Origin: Achromobacter xylosoxidans
GTDB lineage: Bacteria > Pseudomonadota > Gammaproteobacteria > Burkholderiales > Burkholderiaceae_B
Assembly (NCBI RefSeq): GCF_002192695.1
Contig: NZ_MTLG01000125.1
Span: 186,001-250,000 of the forward strand
Reading direction: 5' to 3'
DNA length: 64,000 nucleotides
This document shows, piece after piece, positions 1 through 8,478 of this stretch. The notes under the pieces are model-generated. The model was not told where the DNA came from, ran no database searches, and saw only the letters and a program-made list of their open reading frames with translations. Position numbers and translations under genes: made by a program. Within the stretch, counting starts at the first letter, position 1. Each line of letters opens with the position of its first letter.

Positions 1-1
1 G

Positions 2-724
2 ATGACGATGACGGACTTCATGGTGGCCTCGCTGTGGTCCTCGCGCCGCGGCGAAGCAGGCGGCGGTCCCGGCGGCCAATCGGCGGTGGACCACTTCGCG
101 CGCCACGGCCTGACCGACCCGGACGCGCAAGAGCAGATCCGTCAGCGCGCCAATTACTACCCCAACCTGGTGCCGGCGGTGCCCGCGCGCTACACGCGCA
201 TCCTGCATGGCGATCAGGTGCGCATCGGCGGGCACGACTGGCGCGTCATCGTGGGCTACGGACATGCGCCCGAGCACGCCTCGCTGTTTTCCCCGGACCT
301 GCGCGTGCTGATTTCCGGCGACATGGTGCTGCCGCGCATTTCCACCAACGTCAGCGTGTTCGACTACGAGCCCGACGCCAATCCCCTGCCTCTGTACTTG
401 CGTTCGCTGGACGGCTACGCCGATCTGCCCGAGGACACGCTGGTGCTGCCTTCGCATGGCCGGCCTTTCAAGGGCCTGCACGAGCGCATCGCGCAACAGC
501 ACGAACACCACCGCGACCGCCTGGCGGAAGTGCTGGAAGCCTGTGCGGTCCAGCCGCAATCGACCACGGACATCGTGCCGGTGCTGTTCAAGCGCAAGCT
601 GGATCTGCACCAGCTGACCTTCGCCATGGGCGAGGCGCTGGCGCACCTGCACGCGCTGTATTTCGAAGGCAAGCTCAAGCGTGCGCTGGGCGCGGATGGC
701 ATCGTGCGGTTTTCGGCCGCCTGA
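2..724 (+). CDS. MBL-fold metallo-hydrolase, C-terminal part (5' end outside window)
   Basis: The reading frame is open to the left edge, so the true start and the N-terminal metal-binding HxHxDH motif lie upstream of the window. What remains shows the later metallo-beta-lactamase-fold landmarks: GHAPEHAS (third metal histidine region), LISGDMVL (bridging aspartate) and LPSHGRP (last histidine). A C-terminal stretch of about 90 residues with a winged-helix-like composition follows, as in the YcbL/LACTB2-like hydrolases. Substrate unknown; thioester or acyl-CoA hydrolysis is possible for the family. It converges on the next gene with only 26 bases between, and no terminator hairpin is visible there. 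Confidence 0.85.
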   Translation: MTMTDFMVASLWSSRRGEAGGGPGGQSAVDHFARHGLTDPDAQEQIRQRANYYPNLVPAVPARYTRILHGDQVRIGGHDWRVIVGYGHAPEHASLFSPDLRVLISGDMVLPRISTNVSVFDYEPDANPLPLYLRSLDGYADLPEDTLVLPSHGRPFKGLHERIAQQHEHHRDRLAEVLEACAVQPQSTTDIVPVLFKRKLDLHQLTFAMGEALAHLHALYFEGKLKRALGADGIVRFSAA

Positions 725-750
725 GTACGGCGTCGGTCCTGCGCCGAGGA

Positions 751-1779
751 TCAGTCCAGCGTCACGCCTGTGTCGGCTTGTAGCTTGAGGATGATCGGGA
801 GATAGGTCTGGTACTCGGCCACGGCTTCGTGGGGCAGGTTCCCGATCGGTTCCAGGTCCATCGCGAGCAGCCTGTCGCGGACCTCGGGGCTCTGCACCGT
901 GGCGCTGATCTCGCGACCCAGGCGCTCGACGATAGCCGCGGGCGTTTGGGCGGGCGCAAGCAGCGTCGTCGGCGTAACCGCCCGGTAAGCCTCATCGTCG
1001 TAGCCCGACTCGGCCATGCTTGGGACGTCCGGCAGGCTGCCGACGCGCTTGCTGCCAAGTACTGCGAGGGCCCGTATCTTGCCGGTGGCGAGGGGCTGCT
1101 TGAGGGTGAACACGGAGGCCAGGGCAATATCGATCTGGCCGCCAAGCAACGCCGTCATGATCGGCAGTTCGCCCTTGTAGGGCACGTTCAGGATGTCGAT
1201 GCCGTAAGTCTTGTTCATGTAGTGCTGAATGACGTGCGGCGTGGAGCCTGGTCCCCACGATCCCATTCGGATCGCGCCAGGTTCCTTTCTTGCATACGCT
1301 ATCAGCTCATCGATGTTTCTCACGGGTAGCGCACTGTTGATCACGATCACTCCGGTACCCTTGGCAATATCGGAGATCGGCCGCAACTCGGTACGCGGAT
1401 CGTATGGCAGCTTCTTGTAGAGCACCAGGTTGGCGGTGATTGGGGCGGCCAGCGTCAACAGCAGGGTGTAGCCGTCAGGGGTTGATTTGGCGACGTAATT
1501 GGTCGCGATGATGCCGCTTGCGCCAGGCTTGTTCTCCACGAGCACGGGCTGGCCGAGCCGTTTGCCCAAGCCTTCGGCAACCGAGCGTGCGATGGTGTCG
1601 ACCTGCCCGCCGACCTGGTAAGGCACGATCAGATGCAAGGGCCTGGATGGATAGTCGGTTTGAGCGCTCGCGGACAAGGGCAGGATGGCCAGCGCGGCGG
1701 CAAGCAATCCGATGCGTGTGGCAGCCGCCGCCAGCGCTTGGGTGGCGGGTTTCCAGTGCAAATGTTTGTTTTGATTCAT
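751..1779 (-). CDS. Bug-family (TctC-like) periplasmic solute receptor
   Basis: 342 residues. A Sec signal peptide (hydrophobic core LLAAALAILPLSASA, cleavage likely after SAQ) is followed by the family hallmarks YPSRPLHLIVPYQVGGQVD, GKRLGQPVLVENKPGA and the later VPYKG loop. These receptors bind carboxylates or similar small molecules for tripartite tricarboxylate transporters. No TctA/TctB membrane genes are adjacent, so it is an orphan receptor, which is the rule in Bordetella/Achromobacter where the family is hugely expanded. I chose ATG at 1779: AAGGAG lies 7 bases before it, whereas the in-frame GTG at 1785 sits only one base after that site. Ligand not predictable. Confidence 0.9.
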   Translation of the reverse strand: MNQNKHLHWKPATQALAAAATRIGLLAAALAILPLSASAQTDYPSRPLHLIVPYQVGGQVDTIARSVAEGLGKRLGQPVLVENKPGASGIIATNYVAKSTPDGYTLLLTLAAPITANLVLYKKLPYDPRTELRPISDIAKGTGVIVINSALPVRNIDELIAYARKEPGAIRMGSWGPGSTPHVIQHYMNKTYGIDILNVPYKGELPIMTALLGGQIDIALASVFTLKQPLATGKIRALAVLGSKRVGSLPDVPSMAESGYDDEAYRAVTPTTLLAPAQTPAAIVERLGREISATVQSPEVRDRLLAMDLEPIGNLPHEAVAEYQTYLPIILKLQADTGVTLD

Positions 1780-1931
1780 GGCCACTCTCCTTGCGCCGCA
1801 AGAGGTGGCTATTGGAATCCATGCCTATGCCTGTCCCGGGGCGATGCGGCATCTTGGACTGTCGGCGCGGGTCTGCAAACGTCCAGTTTCACATATGCAA
1901 ATGCCATAAAGGCATGGTTCCCGCCGCCTGT

Positions 1932-2558
1932 TCAACGCGTGGCCGTCGCCAGCCGCACGGCCAGTCCGATGAACACCAGCGCGGCGATCCGGTTCAGCCA
2001 GCGCTTGGCCGTCACCGAGCGTTGCAGCAGTTCGCCGAACGCGCCCGAGAAGAACGCGATGGCGCCGAACACCAGCAGGGTGACGACCATGAACACCGCG
2101 CCCAGCTGCATGGTCTGCAAACCAATAGGACCCAGCGTCGGCGAGGTGAACTGCGGCAGGAAGGCGAAGAAGAACAGCAGCACCTTGGGATTGGTCAGGT
2201 TCATGACGATGCCGCGGCGGTAGAGCGCGCCGGGCTGCATGGGTTCGGGGCGTTTGCCGTCCTCGGATTCGACCGGCGCGCGCAGGATCTGCCAGGCCAG
2301 ATAGGCCAGGTAGGCGGCGCCCGCCAGCTTGAGCACGGTGAAGGCCATGGGCGAGGCGGCGAACACGGCGGCCAGCCCCACGGCCACGGCGGCGGTATGC
2401 CCCAGCAGCCCGGTGCACAGCCCCAGCACCACGTACATGCCGGCCTTGCGGCCCCAGATGGCGGATTGCATCAGCACGAACAGGTTGTCCGGCCCTGGAG
2501 TCAGGGCCAGCAGGACGGCAATGCCGAAGAATGCGATCAGGGTGTCGATGGGCAGCAT
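1932..2558 (-). CDS. LysE/RhtB-family amino-acid exporter
   Basis: 208 residues, the usual length for LysE translocators. It begins with the family signature TPGPDNLFVLMQ in the first membrane helix and has about six hydrophobic segments. NLTNPKVLLFFFAFLPQF is the conserved asparagine/proline region before helix 4. The family exports amino acids or homoserine lactones out of the cytoplasm; the substrate here is unknown. It stands alone on its strand between a Bug receptor and the divergently transcribed nitroreductase. No terminator was seen in the 150 bases that follow. Confidence 0.88.
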   Translation of the reverse strand: MLPIDTLIAFFGIAVLLALTPGPDNLFVLMQSAIWGRKAGMYVVLGLCTGLLGHTAAVAVGLAAVFAASPMAFTVLKLAGAAYLAYLAWQILRAPVESEDGKRPEPMQPGALYRRGIVMNLTNPKVLLFFFAFLPQFTSPTLGPIGLQTMQLGAVFMVVTLLVFGAIAFFSGAFGELLQRSVTAKRWLNRIAALVFIGLAVRLATATR

Positions 2559-2692
2559 GGGGTTCGCCTGGAACGGTTCGGCCGGCTTCGGAAGGCCGGA
2601 AGTGGCATCATAAAGGGAAAGACGTGCCCATCATGCATGCCGCATGCGTCCCTGGCGGGATGCGTGCGACCCGATCAGGAGAGACAATCGCC

Positions 2693-3418
2693 ATGCCCCC
2701 CACCGCCATGCCGCATTCCCCGCAGCCCTTGCAGGACGCAGACGCGCGGCCCGATGCCGCGCTCGAAGCGTGGCTGCATGCGCGCCACAGCTGCCGCGCC
2801 TTCTTGCCCGCACCGGTCGCGCGCGGCACCATCGAACGCATCCTGGACCTGGCGCAGCGTGCCGCCTCCTGGTGCAACTGCCAGCCCTGGCAGGTGACGA
2901 TCACCGAAGGCACGGGTACGGAACGCCTGCGCGACGCGCTGCAACGCCGCGCGGAACGGTCTGGCTTCACGCCGGATTTTCCATTTCCGCGCGAGTACCA
3001 GGGCGAGTACCTGGCCCGCCGGCGCGAATCAGGCTTCCAGCTATATGGCGCGGTCGGCGTGGCGCGTGGCGACCGCGAGGCCTATCGCCGCCAGGAAATG
3101 CGCAATTTCCAGCTGTTCGATGCGCCGCACGTGGCCATCGTCACCACCGACGAGGCGCTGGGCGAATACGGCGCCATGGATTGCGGCGGCTATGTGGCCA
3201 ATTTCCTGCTGGCGGCCCAGGCCAACGGCGTGGCCACGGTCGCCCAGGCATCCCTGGCCATGTACCCGGAAGTGCTGCGCGAGGAACTCGGCATCGCCGC
3301 GGACCGCCGCGTGGTCTGCGGCATTTCCTTCGGTTACGCCGACACGGCGCACCCGGCCAACAGCTATCGCACCAACCGCGCACCGCAATCCGAAACCATT
3401 ACCTGGATCGGCGAATAG
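2693..3418 (+). CDS. FMN-dependent nitroreductase family protein
   Basis: 241 residues from the ATG at 2693, which has AGGAGA about 10 bases upstream; a longer in-frame extension to 2531 runs back over the start of the divergent LysE gene and is less likely. The N-terminal RHSCRAF (FMN phosphate-binding arginines) and AASWCNCQPWQVTI are typical of the NfsB/PnbA-like nitroreductase fold, and GGYVANFLLAAQANGVAT matches the conserved helix. It probably reduces nitroaromatics or quinones with NAD(P)H in the cytoplasm; the natural substrate is unknown. It is followed 82 bases later by the PLP lyase on the same strand, a possible but unproven operon. Confidence 0.88.
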   Translation: MPPTAMPHSPQPLQDADARPDAALEAWLHARHSCRAFLPAPVARGTIERILDLAQRAASWCNCQPWQVTITEGTGTERLRDALQRRAERSGFTPDFPFPREYQGEYLARRRESGFQLYGAVGVARGDREAYRRQEMRNFQLFDAPHVAIVTTDEALGEYGAMDCGGYVANFLLAAQANGVATVAQASLAMYPEVLREELGIAADRRVVCGISFGYADTAHPANSYRTNRAPQSETITWIGE

Positions 3419-3500
3419 GGACAGGCTGCGCCTGGCCTGATATGGTTCATCCTGATCGCTTTTATTCCGCCCCTGTCCATACGCAAGCAGTCCACTGAAG

Positions 3501-4694
3501 ATGCCCACCAAACACATCGATACGCTTCTGCAGCACGCAGGCACCGCCCCGTTCAACCCCGAAACCGGCACGGCGCCGGTGCCCCTGCCGCCGATGCGGG
3601 CCAGCACGGTACGCTTCGAGAACCTCGCCGCGCTGGAGCAAGCCCAGCGCAGCAAGGCGGCAGGCGGCCGCGCCTCCACCTACGGGCGCATGGGCATGGA
3701 CACGCATGCGGCGCTGGAAGAGGTCTTCACCCAGCTCGAAGGCGGCACGCACTGCTACCTGGCGTCCTCGGGCCTGTCGGCGATGACCATGGTCATGATG
3801 GCCCTGTGCTCGGCCGGCGACCATGCGCTGATCTCGGACTGCGTCTATGGTCCGATGCGCGAACTGGACGACGCGGTGCTCAAGCGCATGAACATCGAGA
3901 TCACCTACTTCGCGGCCGGCGAAGACCTGGAAGAGCTGGTGCGTCCGAACACCAAGCTGCTGTACGTGGAATCGCCCGGATCCCTGCTGTTCGAAATGCT
4001 GGACATGGGCGCCATGGCTGCATTCGCGCAGAGCCGCGGCCTGGTGCTGGCGACTGACAACACCTGGGGTTCGGGCTACATCTACCGTCCGCTGACGCTG
4101 GGCGCGCAAGTGTCCGTCATCGCCGGCACCAAGTACGTGGGCGGGCACTCCGACCTGATGCTGGGCGCCGTCGTCACCAATGACGAACAGATTGCCCGCA
4201 AGCTCAACCGCACGCAGTACGCCATGGGCTATTCCATCAGCGCGGACGACGCCTGGCTGGCCTTGCGCGGCGTACGCACCATGCCGATCCGCATGGCCCA
4301 GCACGCGCGCCATGCCCTGCAGGTGTGCGAGTTCTTCAAGAGCCGTCCCGAGACTGTGCGCCTGTTCCATCCGGCCTGGCCGCAGGATCCGGGCCATGCG
4401 CTGTGGCAGCGCGATTGCACCGGCTCGAATGGCATGTTGTCCGTCGAGCTGCGCCTGTCGCCGGCGGCCGCGCGCGTGTTCGTGGATTCACTGGCGCTCT
4501 TTGGCATCGGCTTTTCCTGGGGCGGCTACGAAAGCCTGGTGCAGCTGGTGTCGGGCAAGGACCTGTCCAAGCACCGCTACTGGGGCGAAGGCGACAATGC
4601 CCTGGTGCGCCTGCACATCGGCCTGGAATCGCCGGACGACATCATCGCCGACCTGACCCAGGCGCTGGAAAAGGCCGCGGCCGTCCAGGGCTGA
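3501..4694 (+). CDS. metC: Cystathionine beta-lyase-type PLP enzyme
   Basis: 397 residues, a full-length Cys/Met-metabolism PLP enzyme. YGRMGMDTHAALEE is the substrate/phosphate-binding region, SSGLSAM binds cofactor phosphate, ATDNTWGSGYIYRPL carries the pyridine-nitrogen aspartate, and GTKYVGGHSDLMLG holds the Schiff-base lysine. Closest in style to MetC beta-lyases (cystathionine to homocysteine, pyruvate and ammonia) rather than gamma-synthases, judged by the VSVIAGTKYVGGHSD block and the C-terminal SWGGYESL. It could act on other S-conjugates. It converges on the esterase gene; a GC-rich inverted repeat (4703-4732) lies between them. Confidence 0.85.
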   Translation: MPTKHIDTLLQHAGTAPFNPETGTAPVPLPPMRASTVRFENLAALEQAQRSKAAGGRASTYGRMGMDTHAALEEVFTQLEGGTHCYLASSGLSAMTMVMMALCSAGDHALISDCVYGPMRELDDAVLKRMNIEITYFAAGEDLEELVRPNTKLLYVESPGSLLFEMLDMGAMAAFAQSRGLVLATDNTWGSGYIYRPLTLGAQVSVIAGTKYVGGHSDLMLGAVVTNDEQIARKLNRTQYAMGYSISADDAWLALRGVRTMPIRMAQHARHALQVCEFFKSRPETVRLFHPAWPQDPGHALWQRDCTGSNGMLSVELRLSPAAARVFVDSLALFGIGFSWGGYESLVQLVSGKDLSKHRYWGEGDNALVRLHIGLESPDDIIADLTQALEKAAAVQG

Positions 4695-4702
4695 GCGCTC
4701 TT

Positions 4703-4732
4703 GCGGCGCGGCGGCCTCAGGCGGCCGCGCCG
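4703..4732. terminator. GC-rich hairpin between convergent genes
   Basis: GCGGCGCGG at 4703-4711 pairs with CCGCGCCGC at 4724-4732, with a short inner GCC/GGC pairing. The repeat overlaps the stop-codon end of the esterase gene and lacks a T-run, so it is a stem that could stall both convergent transcripts, not a classical intrinsic terminator. Confidence 0.35.
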
Positions 4733-5664
4733 CGTATCCAGGCGCCGATGCGCGCGGCGATGTCGTCGCTGTTGTCGTCCATCATGGGCATGTGCGAATT
4801 GCCGGCGATGCCCATGTCGGCCAGACGCCAGGTTTCCACGCGGGCGCCCTGGCGCGCCAGCTCATCGGCGTAGGCCTGGCCGCTGGCGCACAGCTTTTCC
4901 CATAGCGGCGTCGCGTCCAGGTAGTCGCCATAGACGAACAGAAAGGGCTTGTCCGCCACGGACTGTGCCGTTACCTCGGACGAGAAACCCGAGGGCTCGA
5001 TGCCGATGACGCCGCGCACCAGGTCCGGCCGCGCATGCAGCGCGCGGTAGGCGACTTCGCCGCCGTGGCTGTGCGCCATCACCAGGCACGGTCCCACGCG
5101 GTCGAGCACCGCGCAGAATCCCCGTAGCGCCGCATCGTTATTGCCCAGCCAGCGCGGCACTGCGTGGCGGATGAAGTCGTCGAACGCGGCGACCGGAAAA
5201 CGTTGCCCGTCGAACGCGCGCCGCGCCGCGTAGTCTTCGGCGCGGCCGAAGCGGAACAGCGTCCAGCTTTCTTCGGCATTGCGGATGATGGGCGGCTCGG
5301 GCCAGACCTCCTTGAACGGCGCCCACCCTGCCCGGCCGCGTTCGACGTTGTCGACCACGTACACCGCATGGCCCTGACGCAGGAAATGCTGCATCCAGCC
5401 CGGGCGGCCATCCGGGGTCTGCTCCCACATCGCGCCCGTCATGCCGCCGCCATGCAGCAGCACGATGGGCAATGGATGCGCCAGCCGCGCCGGGATGAAG
5501 TACTGCACGTAGGCCTGCTCGAAGTGATACAGGCCGTTGGGGTCGTAGGCGAGCGACGCGCTTTGCGTGAACGCGATATCGCGCTGCGGCAGGCCATCGA
5601 TGCGCACCTGCCGCCCGCCCGCGTAGAAGCTGCCGAAGTCGGCCAGGGTCACCGCCTGCGTCAT
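4717..5664 (-). CDS. Alpha/beta-hydrolase (esterase-like)
   Basis: 315 residues. The oxyanion-hole motif VLLHGGGMTGAMWE, nucleophile elbow MAHSHGGEVAY (catalytic Ser), FVYGDYLD (acid region) and GIAGNSHMPMMDDNS (catalytic His) give a complete triad. The missing signal peptide suggests a cytoplasmic carboxylesterase; substrate unknown. I chose the ATG at 5664, which overlaps the upstream gene's TGA as ATGA, over the in-frame start at 5682. This ties its translation to the branched-chain-type binding protein before it and suggests it processes what that receptor delivers. Confidence 0.85.
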   Translation of the reverse strand: MTQAVTLADFGSFYAGGRQVRIDGLPQRDIAFTQSASLAYDPNGLYHFEQAYVQYFIPARLAHPLPIVLLHGGGMTGAMWEQTPDGRPGWMQHFLRQGHAVYVVDNVERGRAGWAPFKEVWPEPPIIRNAEESWTLFRFGRAEDYAARRAFDGQRFPVAAFDDFIRHAVPRWLGNNDAALRGFCAVLDRVGPCLVMAHSHGGEVAYRALHARPDLVRGVIGIEPSGFSSEVTAQSVADKPFLFVYGDYLDATPLWEKLCASGQAYADELARQGARVETWRLADMGIAGNSHMPMMDDNSDDIAARIGAWIRGAAA

Positions 5665-6872
5665 GGCTTGACCAGCGGACACTGGCTTTCCGACAAGGGC
5701 CAGGCCAGCGTGGCGCCGGGGATATTGCGCACGATGTTGTAGTAGTCCCAGGGCGCCTTGGACTGCGCCGGTGTTTTCACCTGCGCCAGCATCATGTCAC
5801 GCACCACCAGGCCGTCCTCGCGGATGCGCGCATTCAGGCTGAAGGGGTCGTCGATGGGCAGCGATTTCATCTTGGCCATGACGGCATCGGCGTCCACCGT
5901 GCCGGCGGCCTTCACGGCTTGCAGGTAATGGCGCACCGAGCCGTAGACGCCGGCCTGCAGGAAGGTGGGCGGACGTCCCACGCGGGCCTCGAACTTCTTG
6001 GCGAAGGCGCGGGTGCCGTCGTTCATGTCCCAGTAGGACGGAACGGTCAGGTAGGTCTTCTGCGCGGCCTGCAGGCCCAGGCTGTGGACGTCGGTGATCA
6101 GCAGCAGCATGGCCGCCAGCTGCTGCGCGCCGCCGATGCCGAATTCCGCGGCCTGCTTGATGGCCGATATGGTGTCGCCGCCCGCGTTGGCGATGGCGAT
6201 GATCTGCGCCTTGGAGGCTTGCGCCTGCAACAGGAAGGACGCGAAATCCGATGCGTTCAGCGGGTGGTAGACGGTGCCCACCACCTCGCCGCCGTTTGCC
6301 TTGACCACGGTTTCCGTGTCCGCCGCCAGCTGCTTGCCGAACGCATAGTCGGAGGCCAGGATGAACCAGCGCTTGTTGCCTTCGTTGACCACCGCGGTCG
6401 CCGTGCCGCGCGACAGCGCATAGGTGGTGTAGGTCCATTGCACGCCGTAGGGCGAGCACTGTGCCTGGGTCAGTGCCGTGGTGCCAGGGCTGGAGAACAG
6501 CACCAGCTTTTTCTTGTCGCGCGCGATGCCCTGCACCGCCAGCGCGACCGACGAGTTGGGCACGTCCACGATCACGTCCACGCCGTCCGTGTCGTACCAC
6601 TTGCGCGCCATGCTGCTGCCGATGTCGGGCCGGTGCTGATGGTCGCCCGAGACCAGCGAGATGGGCTTGCCCAGCAGGGTGCCGCCCATTTCCTCGATGG
6701 CCAGGCGGGCGGCTTCGACCGAACCCTTGCCGGTGGCGTCGGCGGTGACGCCCGCCATGTCGGTGAGGACGCCGATCTTCACGCCGTCGGCTTCGTTGGC
6801 TTGCGCCAGGCCGGCGGCCAGCGCGAGGCACAGGCCCAGCATCGCGCGGCTGCGCGGGAATCGCTGCTTCAT
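5661..6872 (-). CDS. Branched-chain-amino-acid-type ABC substrate-binding protein (LivK-like)
   Basis: 403 residues from ATG at 6872 (GGAAG about 7 bases upstream). A signal peptide (AMLGLCLALAAGLAQA) precedes DGVKIGVLTDMAGVTADATG, the opening strand of type I periplasmic binding proteins (LivJ/AmiC fold). DGVDVIVDVPNSSVALA and WFILASDYAFGKQLAADTE are further family blocks. No permease or ATPase genes are adjacent, so it must share a transporter elsewhere or act as a sensor. It is the first gene of a two-gene unit with the esterase (4-base stop/start overlap). Such orphan receptors usually bind aromatic or aliphatic carboxylates rather than amino acids; the ligand is not deducible. Confidence 0.87.
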   Translation of the reverse strand: MKQRFPRSRAMLGLCLALAAGLAQANEADGVKIGVLTDMAGVTADATGKGSVEAARLAIEEMGGTLLGKPISLVSGDHQHRPDIGSSMARKWYDTDGVDVIVDVPNSSVALAVQGIARDKKKLVLFSSPGTTALTQAQCSPYGVQWTYTTYALSRGTATAVVNEGNKRWFILASDYAFGKQLAADTETVVKANGGEVVGTVYHPLNASDFASFLLQAQASKAQIIAIANAGGDTISAIKQAAEFGIGGAQQLAAMLLLITDVHSLGLQAAQKTYLTVPSYWDMNDGTRAFAKKFEARVGRPPTFLQAGVYGSVRHYLQAVKAAGTVDADAVMAKMKSLPIDDPFSLNARIREDGLVVRDMMLAQVKTPAQSKAPWDYYNIVRNIPGATLAWPLSESQCPLVKP

Positions 6873-6951
6873 TTGTCTTCCACCCATTGTGTGCCGCTGT
6901 CGCGGCGAATTGTTGTGCGGAAAGTGTAGCGCGGGCCCAGGCTGGAACCAC

Positions 6952-6985
6952 AAAGAAAAACGCCCCGGCCTGGCGGCTCGGGGCG
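6952..6985 (-). terminator. Intrinsic terminator after dsbA
   Basis: Read on the minus strand, CGCCCCG (6985-6979), an 11-base loop and CGGGGCG (6967-6961) form a stem followed by TTTTTCTTT. It lies 24 bases after the dsbA stop and is also a fence between dsbA and the binding-protein gene. Confidence 0.8.
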
Positions 6986-7008
6986 TGGCGGATTTCGCTT
7001 GAAGCGTA

Positions 7009-7638
7009 TCAGTTGCGTGCCAGCGGGATCAGGCGGGTCACTTCCTTCAGCGCGCCTTCGTAGCTGTTGCCGGCCATGACCGGCGAGGTCATGAACTTGC
7101 CGCCGACGGCGAACGACGGGGTGCCGTCGATGCGGTAGGCGTCGGCGAGTTGGGTGGCGCGCTGCACCTGCGTCTGCACGCTGAACGAATCGAAGACCGA
7201 GTCGAACTTCTCGCGGTCCACGCCCTGCGTGGCGATCCATTCGCCCATCGCCTTCTTGTCGAACAGGCGCTTGTGCTCGCCGTGGATGGCGGCAAAGACC
7301 TTGGGGTGCAGATCCGGGCGGTCCAGGGCCAGCAGCGTGTAGTAGAGCTGTTGCAGCGGCTTCATGCCGGCGTTGAACGCGATCGGAACCTGCTTGAGCA
7401 CCACGTCCGGCGGCGCGGTCTTGGCCCAGTCTTCAACCATGGGTTCCATGGCGGCGCAGTGCGGGCAGGTGTAGGCGAAGAATTCCAGGACCTCGATCTT
7501 GCCCGGGGTGTCCGACGGCAGCGGCGGATTGATGGCGACGGACTGCTGCGCGCCTTGCGCGTGGCTAGCCGGGCTGAAGAATGCCGTGGCGGTCAGCGCG
7601 GCCGCGGCCAGGATGCGGATTATCTTGGGGGACAGCAT
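7009..7638 (-). CDS. dsbA: Thiol:disulfide interchange protein DsbA
   Basis: 209 residues from ATG at 7638 (AGGAA upstream), in line with the family. Signal peptide (IIRILAAAALTATAFFSPASHA) then a thioredoxin fold with EFFAYTCPHCAAMEP; CPHC is the classic DsbA redox pair. GTPSFAVGGKFM carries the conserved cis-proline. It introduces disulfides into exported proteins in the periplasm and is normally reoxidised by DsbB, which is not in this window. It is last in the argS-SPOR-dsbA cluster, 81 bases behind the SPOR gene, and is closed by its own terminator. Confidence 0.93.
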   Translation of the reverse strand: MLSPKIIRILAAAALTATAFFSPASHAQGAQQSVAINPPLPSDTPGKIEVLEFFAYTCPHCAAMEPMVEDWAKTAPPDVVLKQVPIAFNAGMKPLQQLYYTLLALDRPDLHPKVFAAIHGEHKRLFDKKAMGEWIATQGVDREKFDSVFDSFSVQTQVQRATQLADAYRIDGTPSFAVGGKFMTSPVMAGNSYEGALKEVTRLIPLARN

Positions 7639-7719
7639 GGATGAGAGGTTCCTGAGTAAAAAGTTACAGACAGGCCCGGGGCCGGATAAGTTCAATGCTT
7701 GCGGCCGCGGCGGCGCACA

Positions 7720-8469
7720 TTACTGGCGGACCACGGCGGTTTCGATCTTGTTCTCGCCCAGGCGGCCGCGGGCCCGGTTCATGTCGTCCAGGCGGGCAAA
7801 GGGCCCCACCCGGACCCGGTTGATGGACTTGCCGTTCACTTCGGCCTTTTGCACCGCCACCGGCAGGCCCAGCAGAATGATGCGGGCCTTGAGGGATTCC
7901 GCGTCGTTTTCGCCCCGGAACGCGCCGGCCTGCAGGTAATACGTGCCGTTGGCCGCGGATGCGGTGGCGGCAGGCTTGGGCGCCGGCGTGGGGGCGGGCT
8001 TGGAGATGGGCGTGGGCGCCTGGCTGGGGGCGGCGGCCGGTGCGGCCGAGGCCACGGCGGGCGCCTTGGATGTGGGCAGGGTGGCGATCAGCGCGCCCAG
8101 GTCGTCCAGCTTGGCGGGGGTGTCGTCGCCCTTGGAGGCGGCGGGACCCGTGGCTGGCCCGGTAGCCGTGCCTGCGCCCGGCAGCGGCACGGGCGCCGTG
8201 GCGGTGGGGCCGGTGGACGGGGTGCCGGCGCCGCCATCGCGCCCATACAGGCCGGCGTTGGGGTCCGGCGCCTGGCGCGGATCCGGCAGCTTGCCGTTGT
8301 CGCCCTGGCGGCTGGCCCGGTCGACGAAGGGCACGGGCGCCTTGGTGACGTAGAAGGCGACGACGGCGGCCACGATCAGGCCGATGAGCAAGCCGGCCAG
8401 CGCGCCGTACAGGGTGCTGCCGCTTTCGCCGGAGGACCGGCGGGTGGTGGTTTTGCGCTTGGTTGCCAT
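7720..8469 (-). CDS. SPOR-domain protein (FtsN-like), single membrane anchor
   Basis: 249 residues: a basic cytoplasmic tail (KRKTTTRR), one membrane helix (GALAGLLIGLIVAAVVAFYVT), a long Pro/Ala/Gly/Thr-rich periplasmic linker (about residues 50-170), and a C-terminal SPOR domain beginning GTYYLQAGAFRGENDAE. SPOR domains bind denuded septal peptidoglycan, and this architecture is that of FtsN and its relatives, which activate septal cell-wall synthesis. It starts 9 bases after argS, so the two are co-transcribed. Whether it is the essential FtsN or an accessory SPOR protein cannot be told from sequence alone. Confidence 0.85.
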   Translation of the reverse strand: MATKRKTTTRRSSGESGSTLYGALAGLLIGLIVAAVVAFYVTKAPVPFVDRASRQGDNGKLPDPRQAPDPNAGLYGRDGGAGTPSTGPTATAPVPLPGAGTATGPATGPAASKGDDTPAKLDDLGALIATLPTSKAPAVASAAPAAAPSQAPTPISKPAPTPAPKPAATASAANGTYYLQAGAFRGENDAESLKARIILLGLPVAVQKAEVNGKSINRVRVGPFARLDDMNRARGRLGENKIETAVVRQ

Positions 8470-8478
8470 GAACCGATG

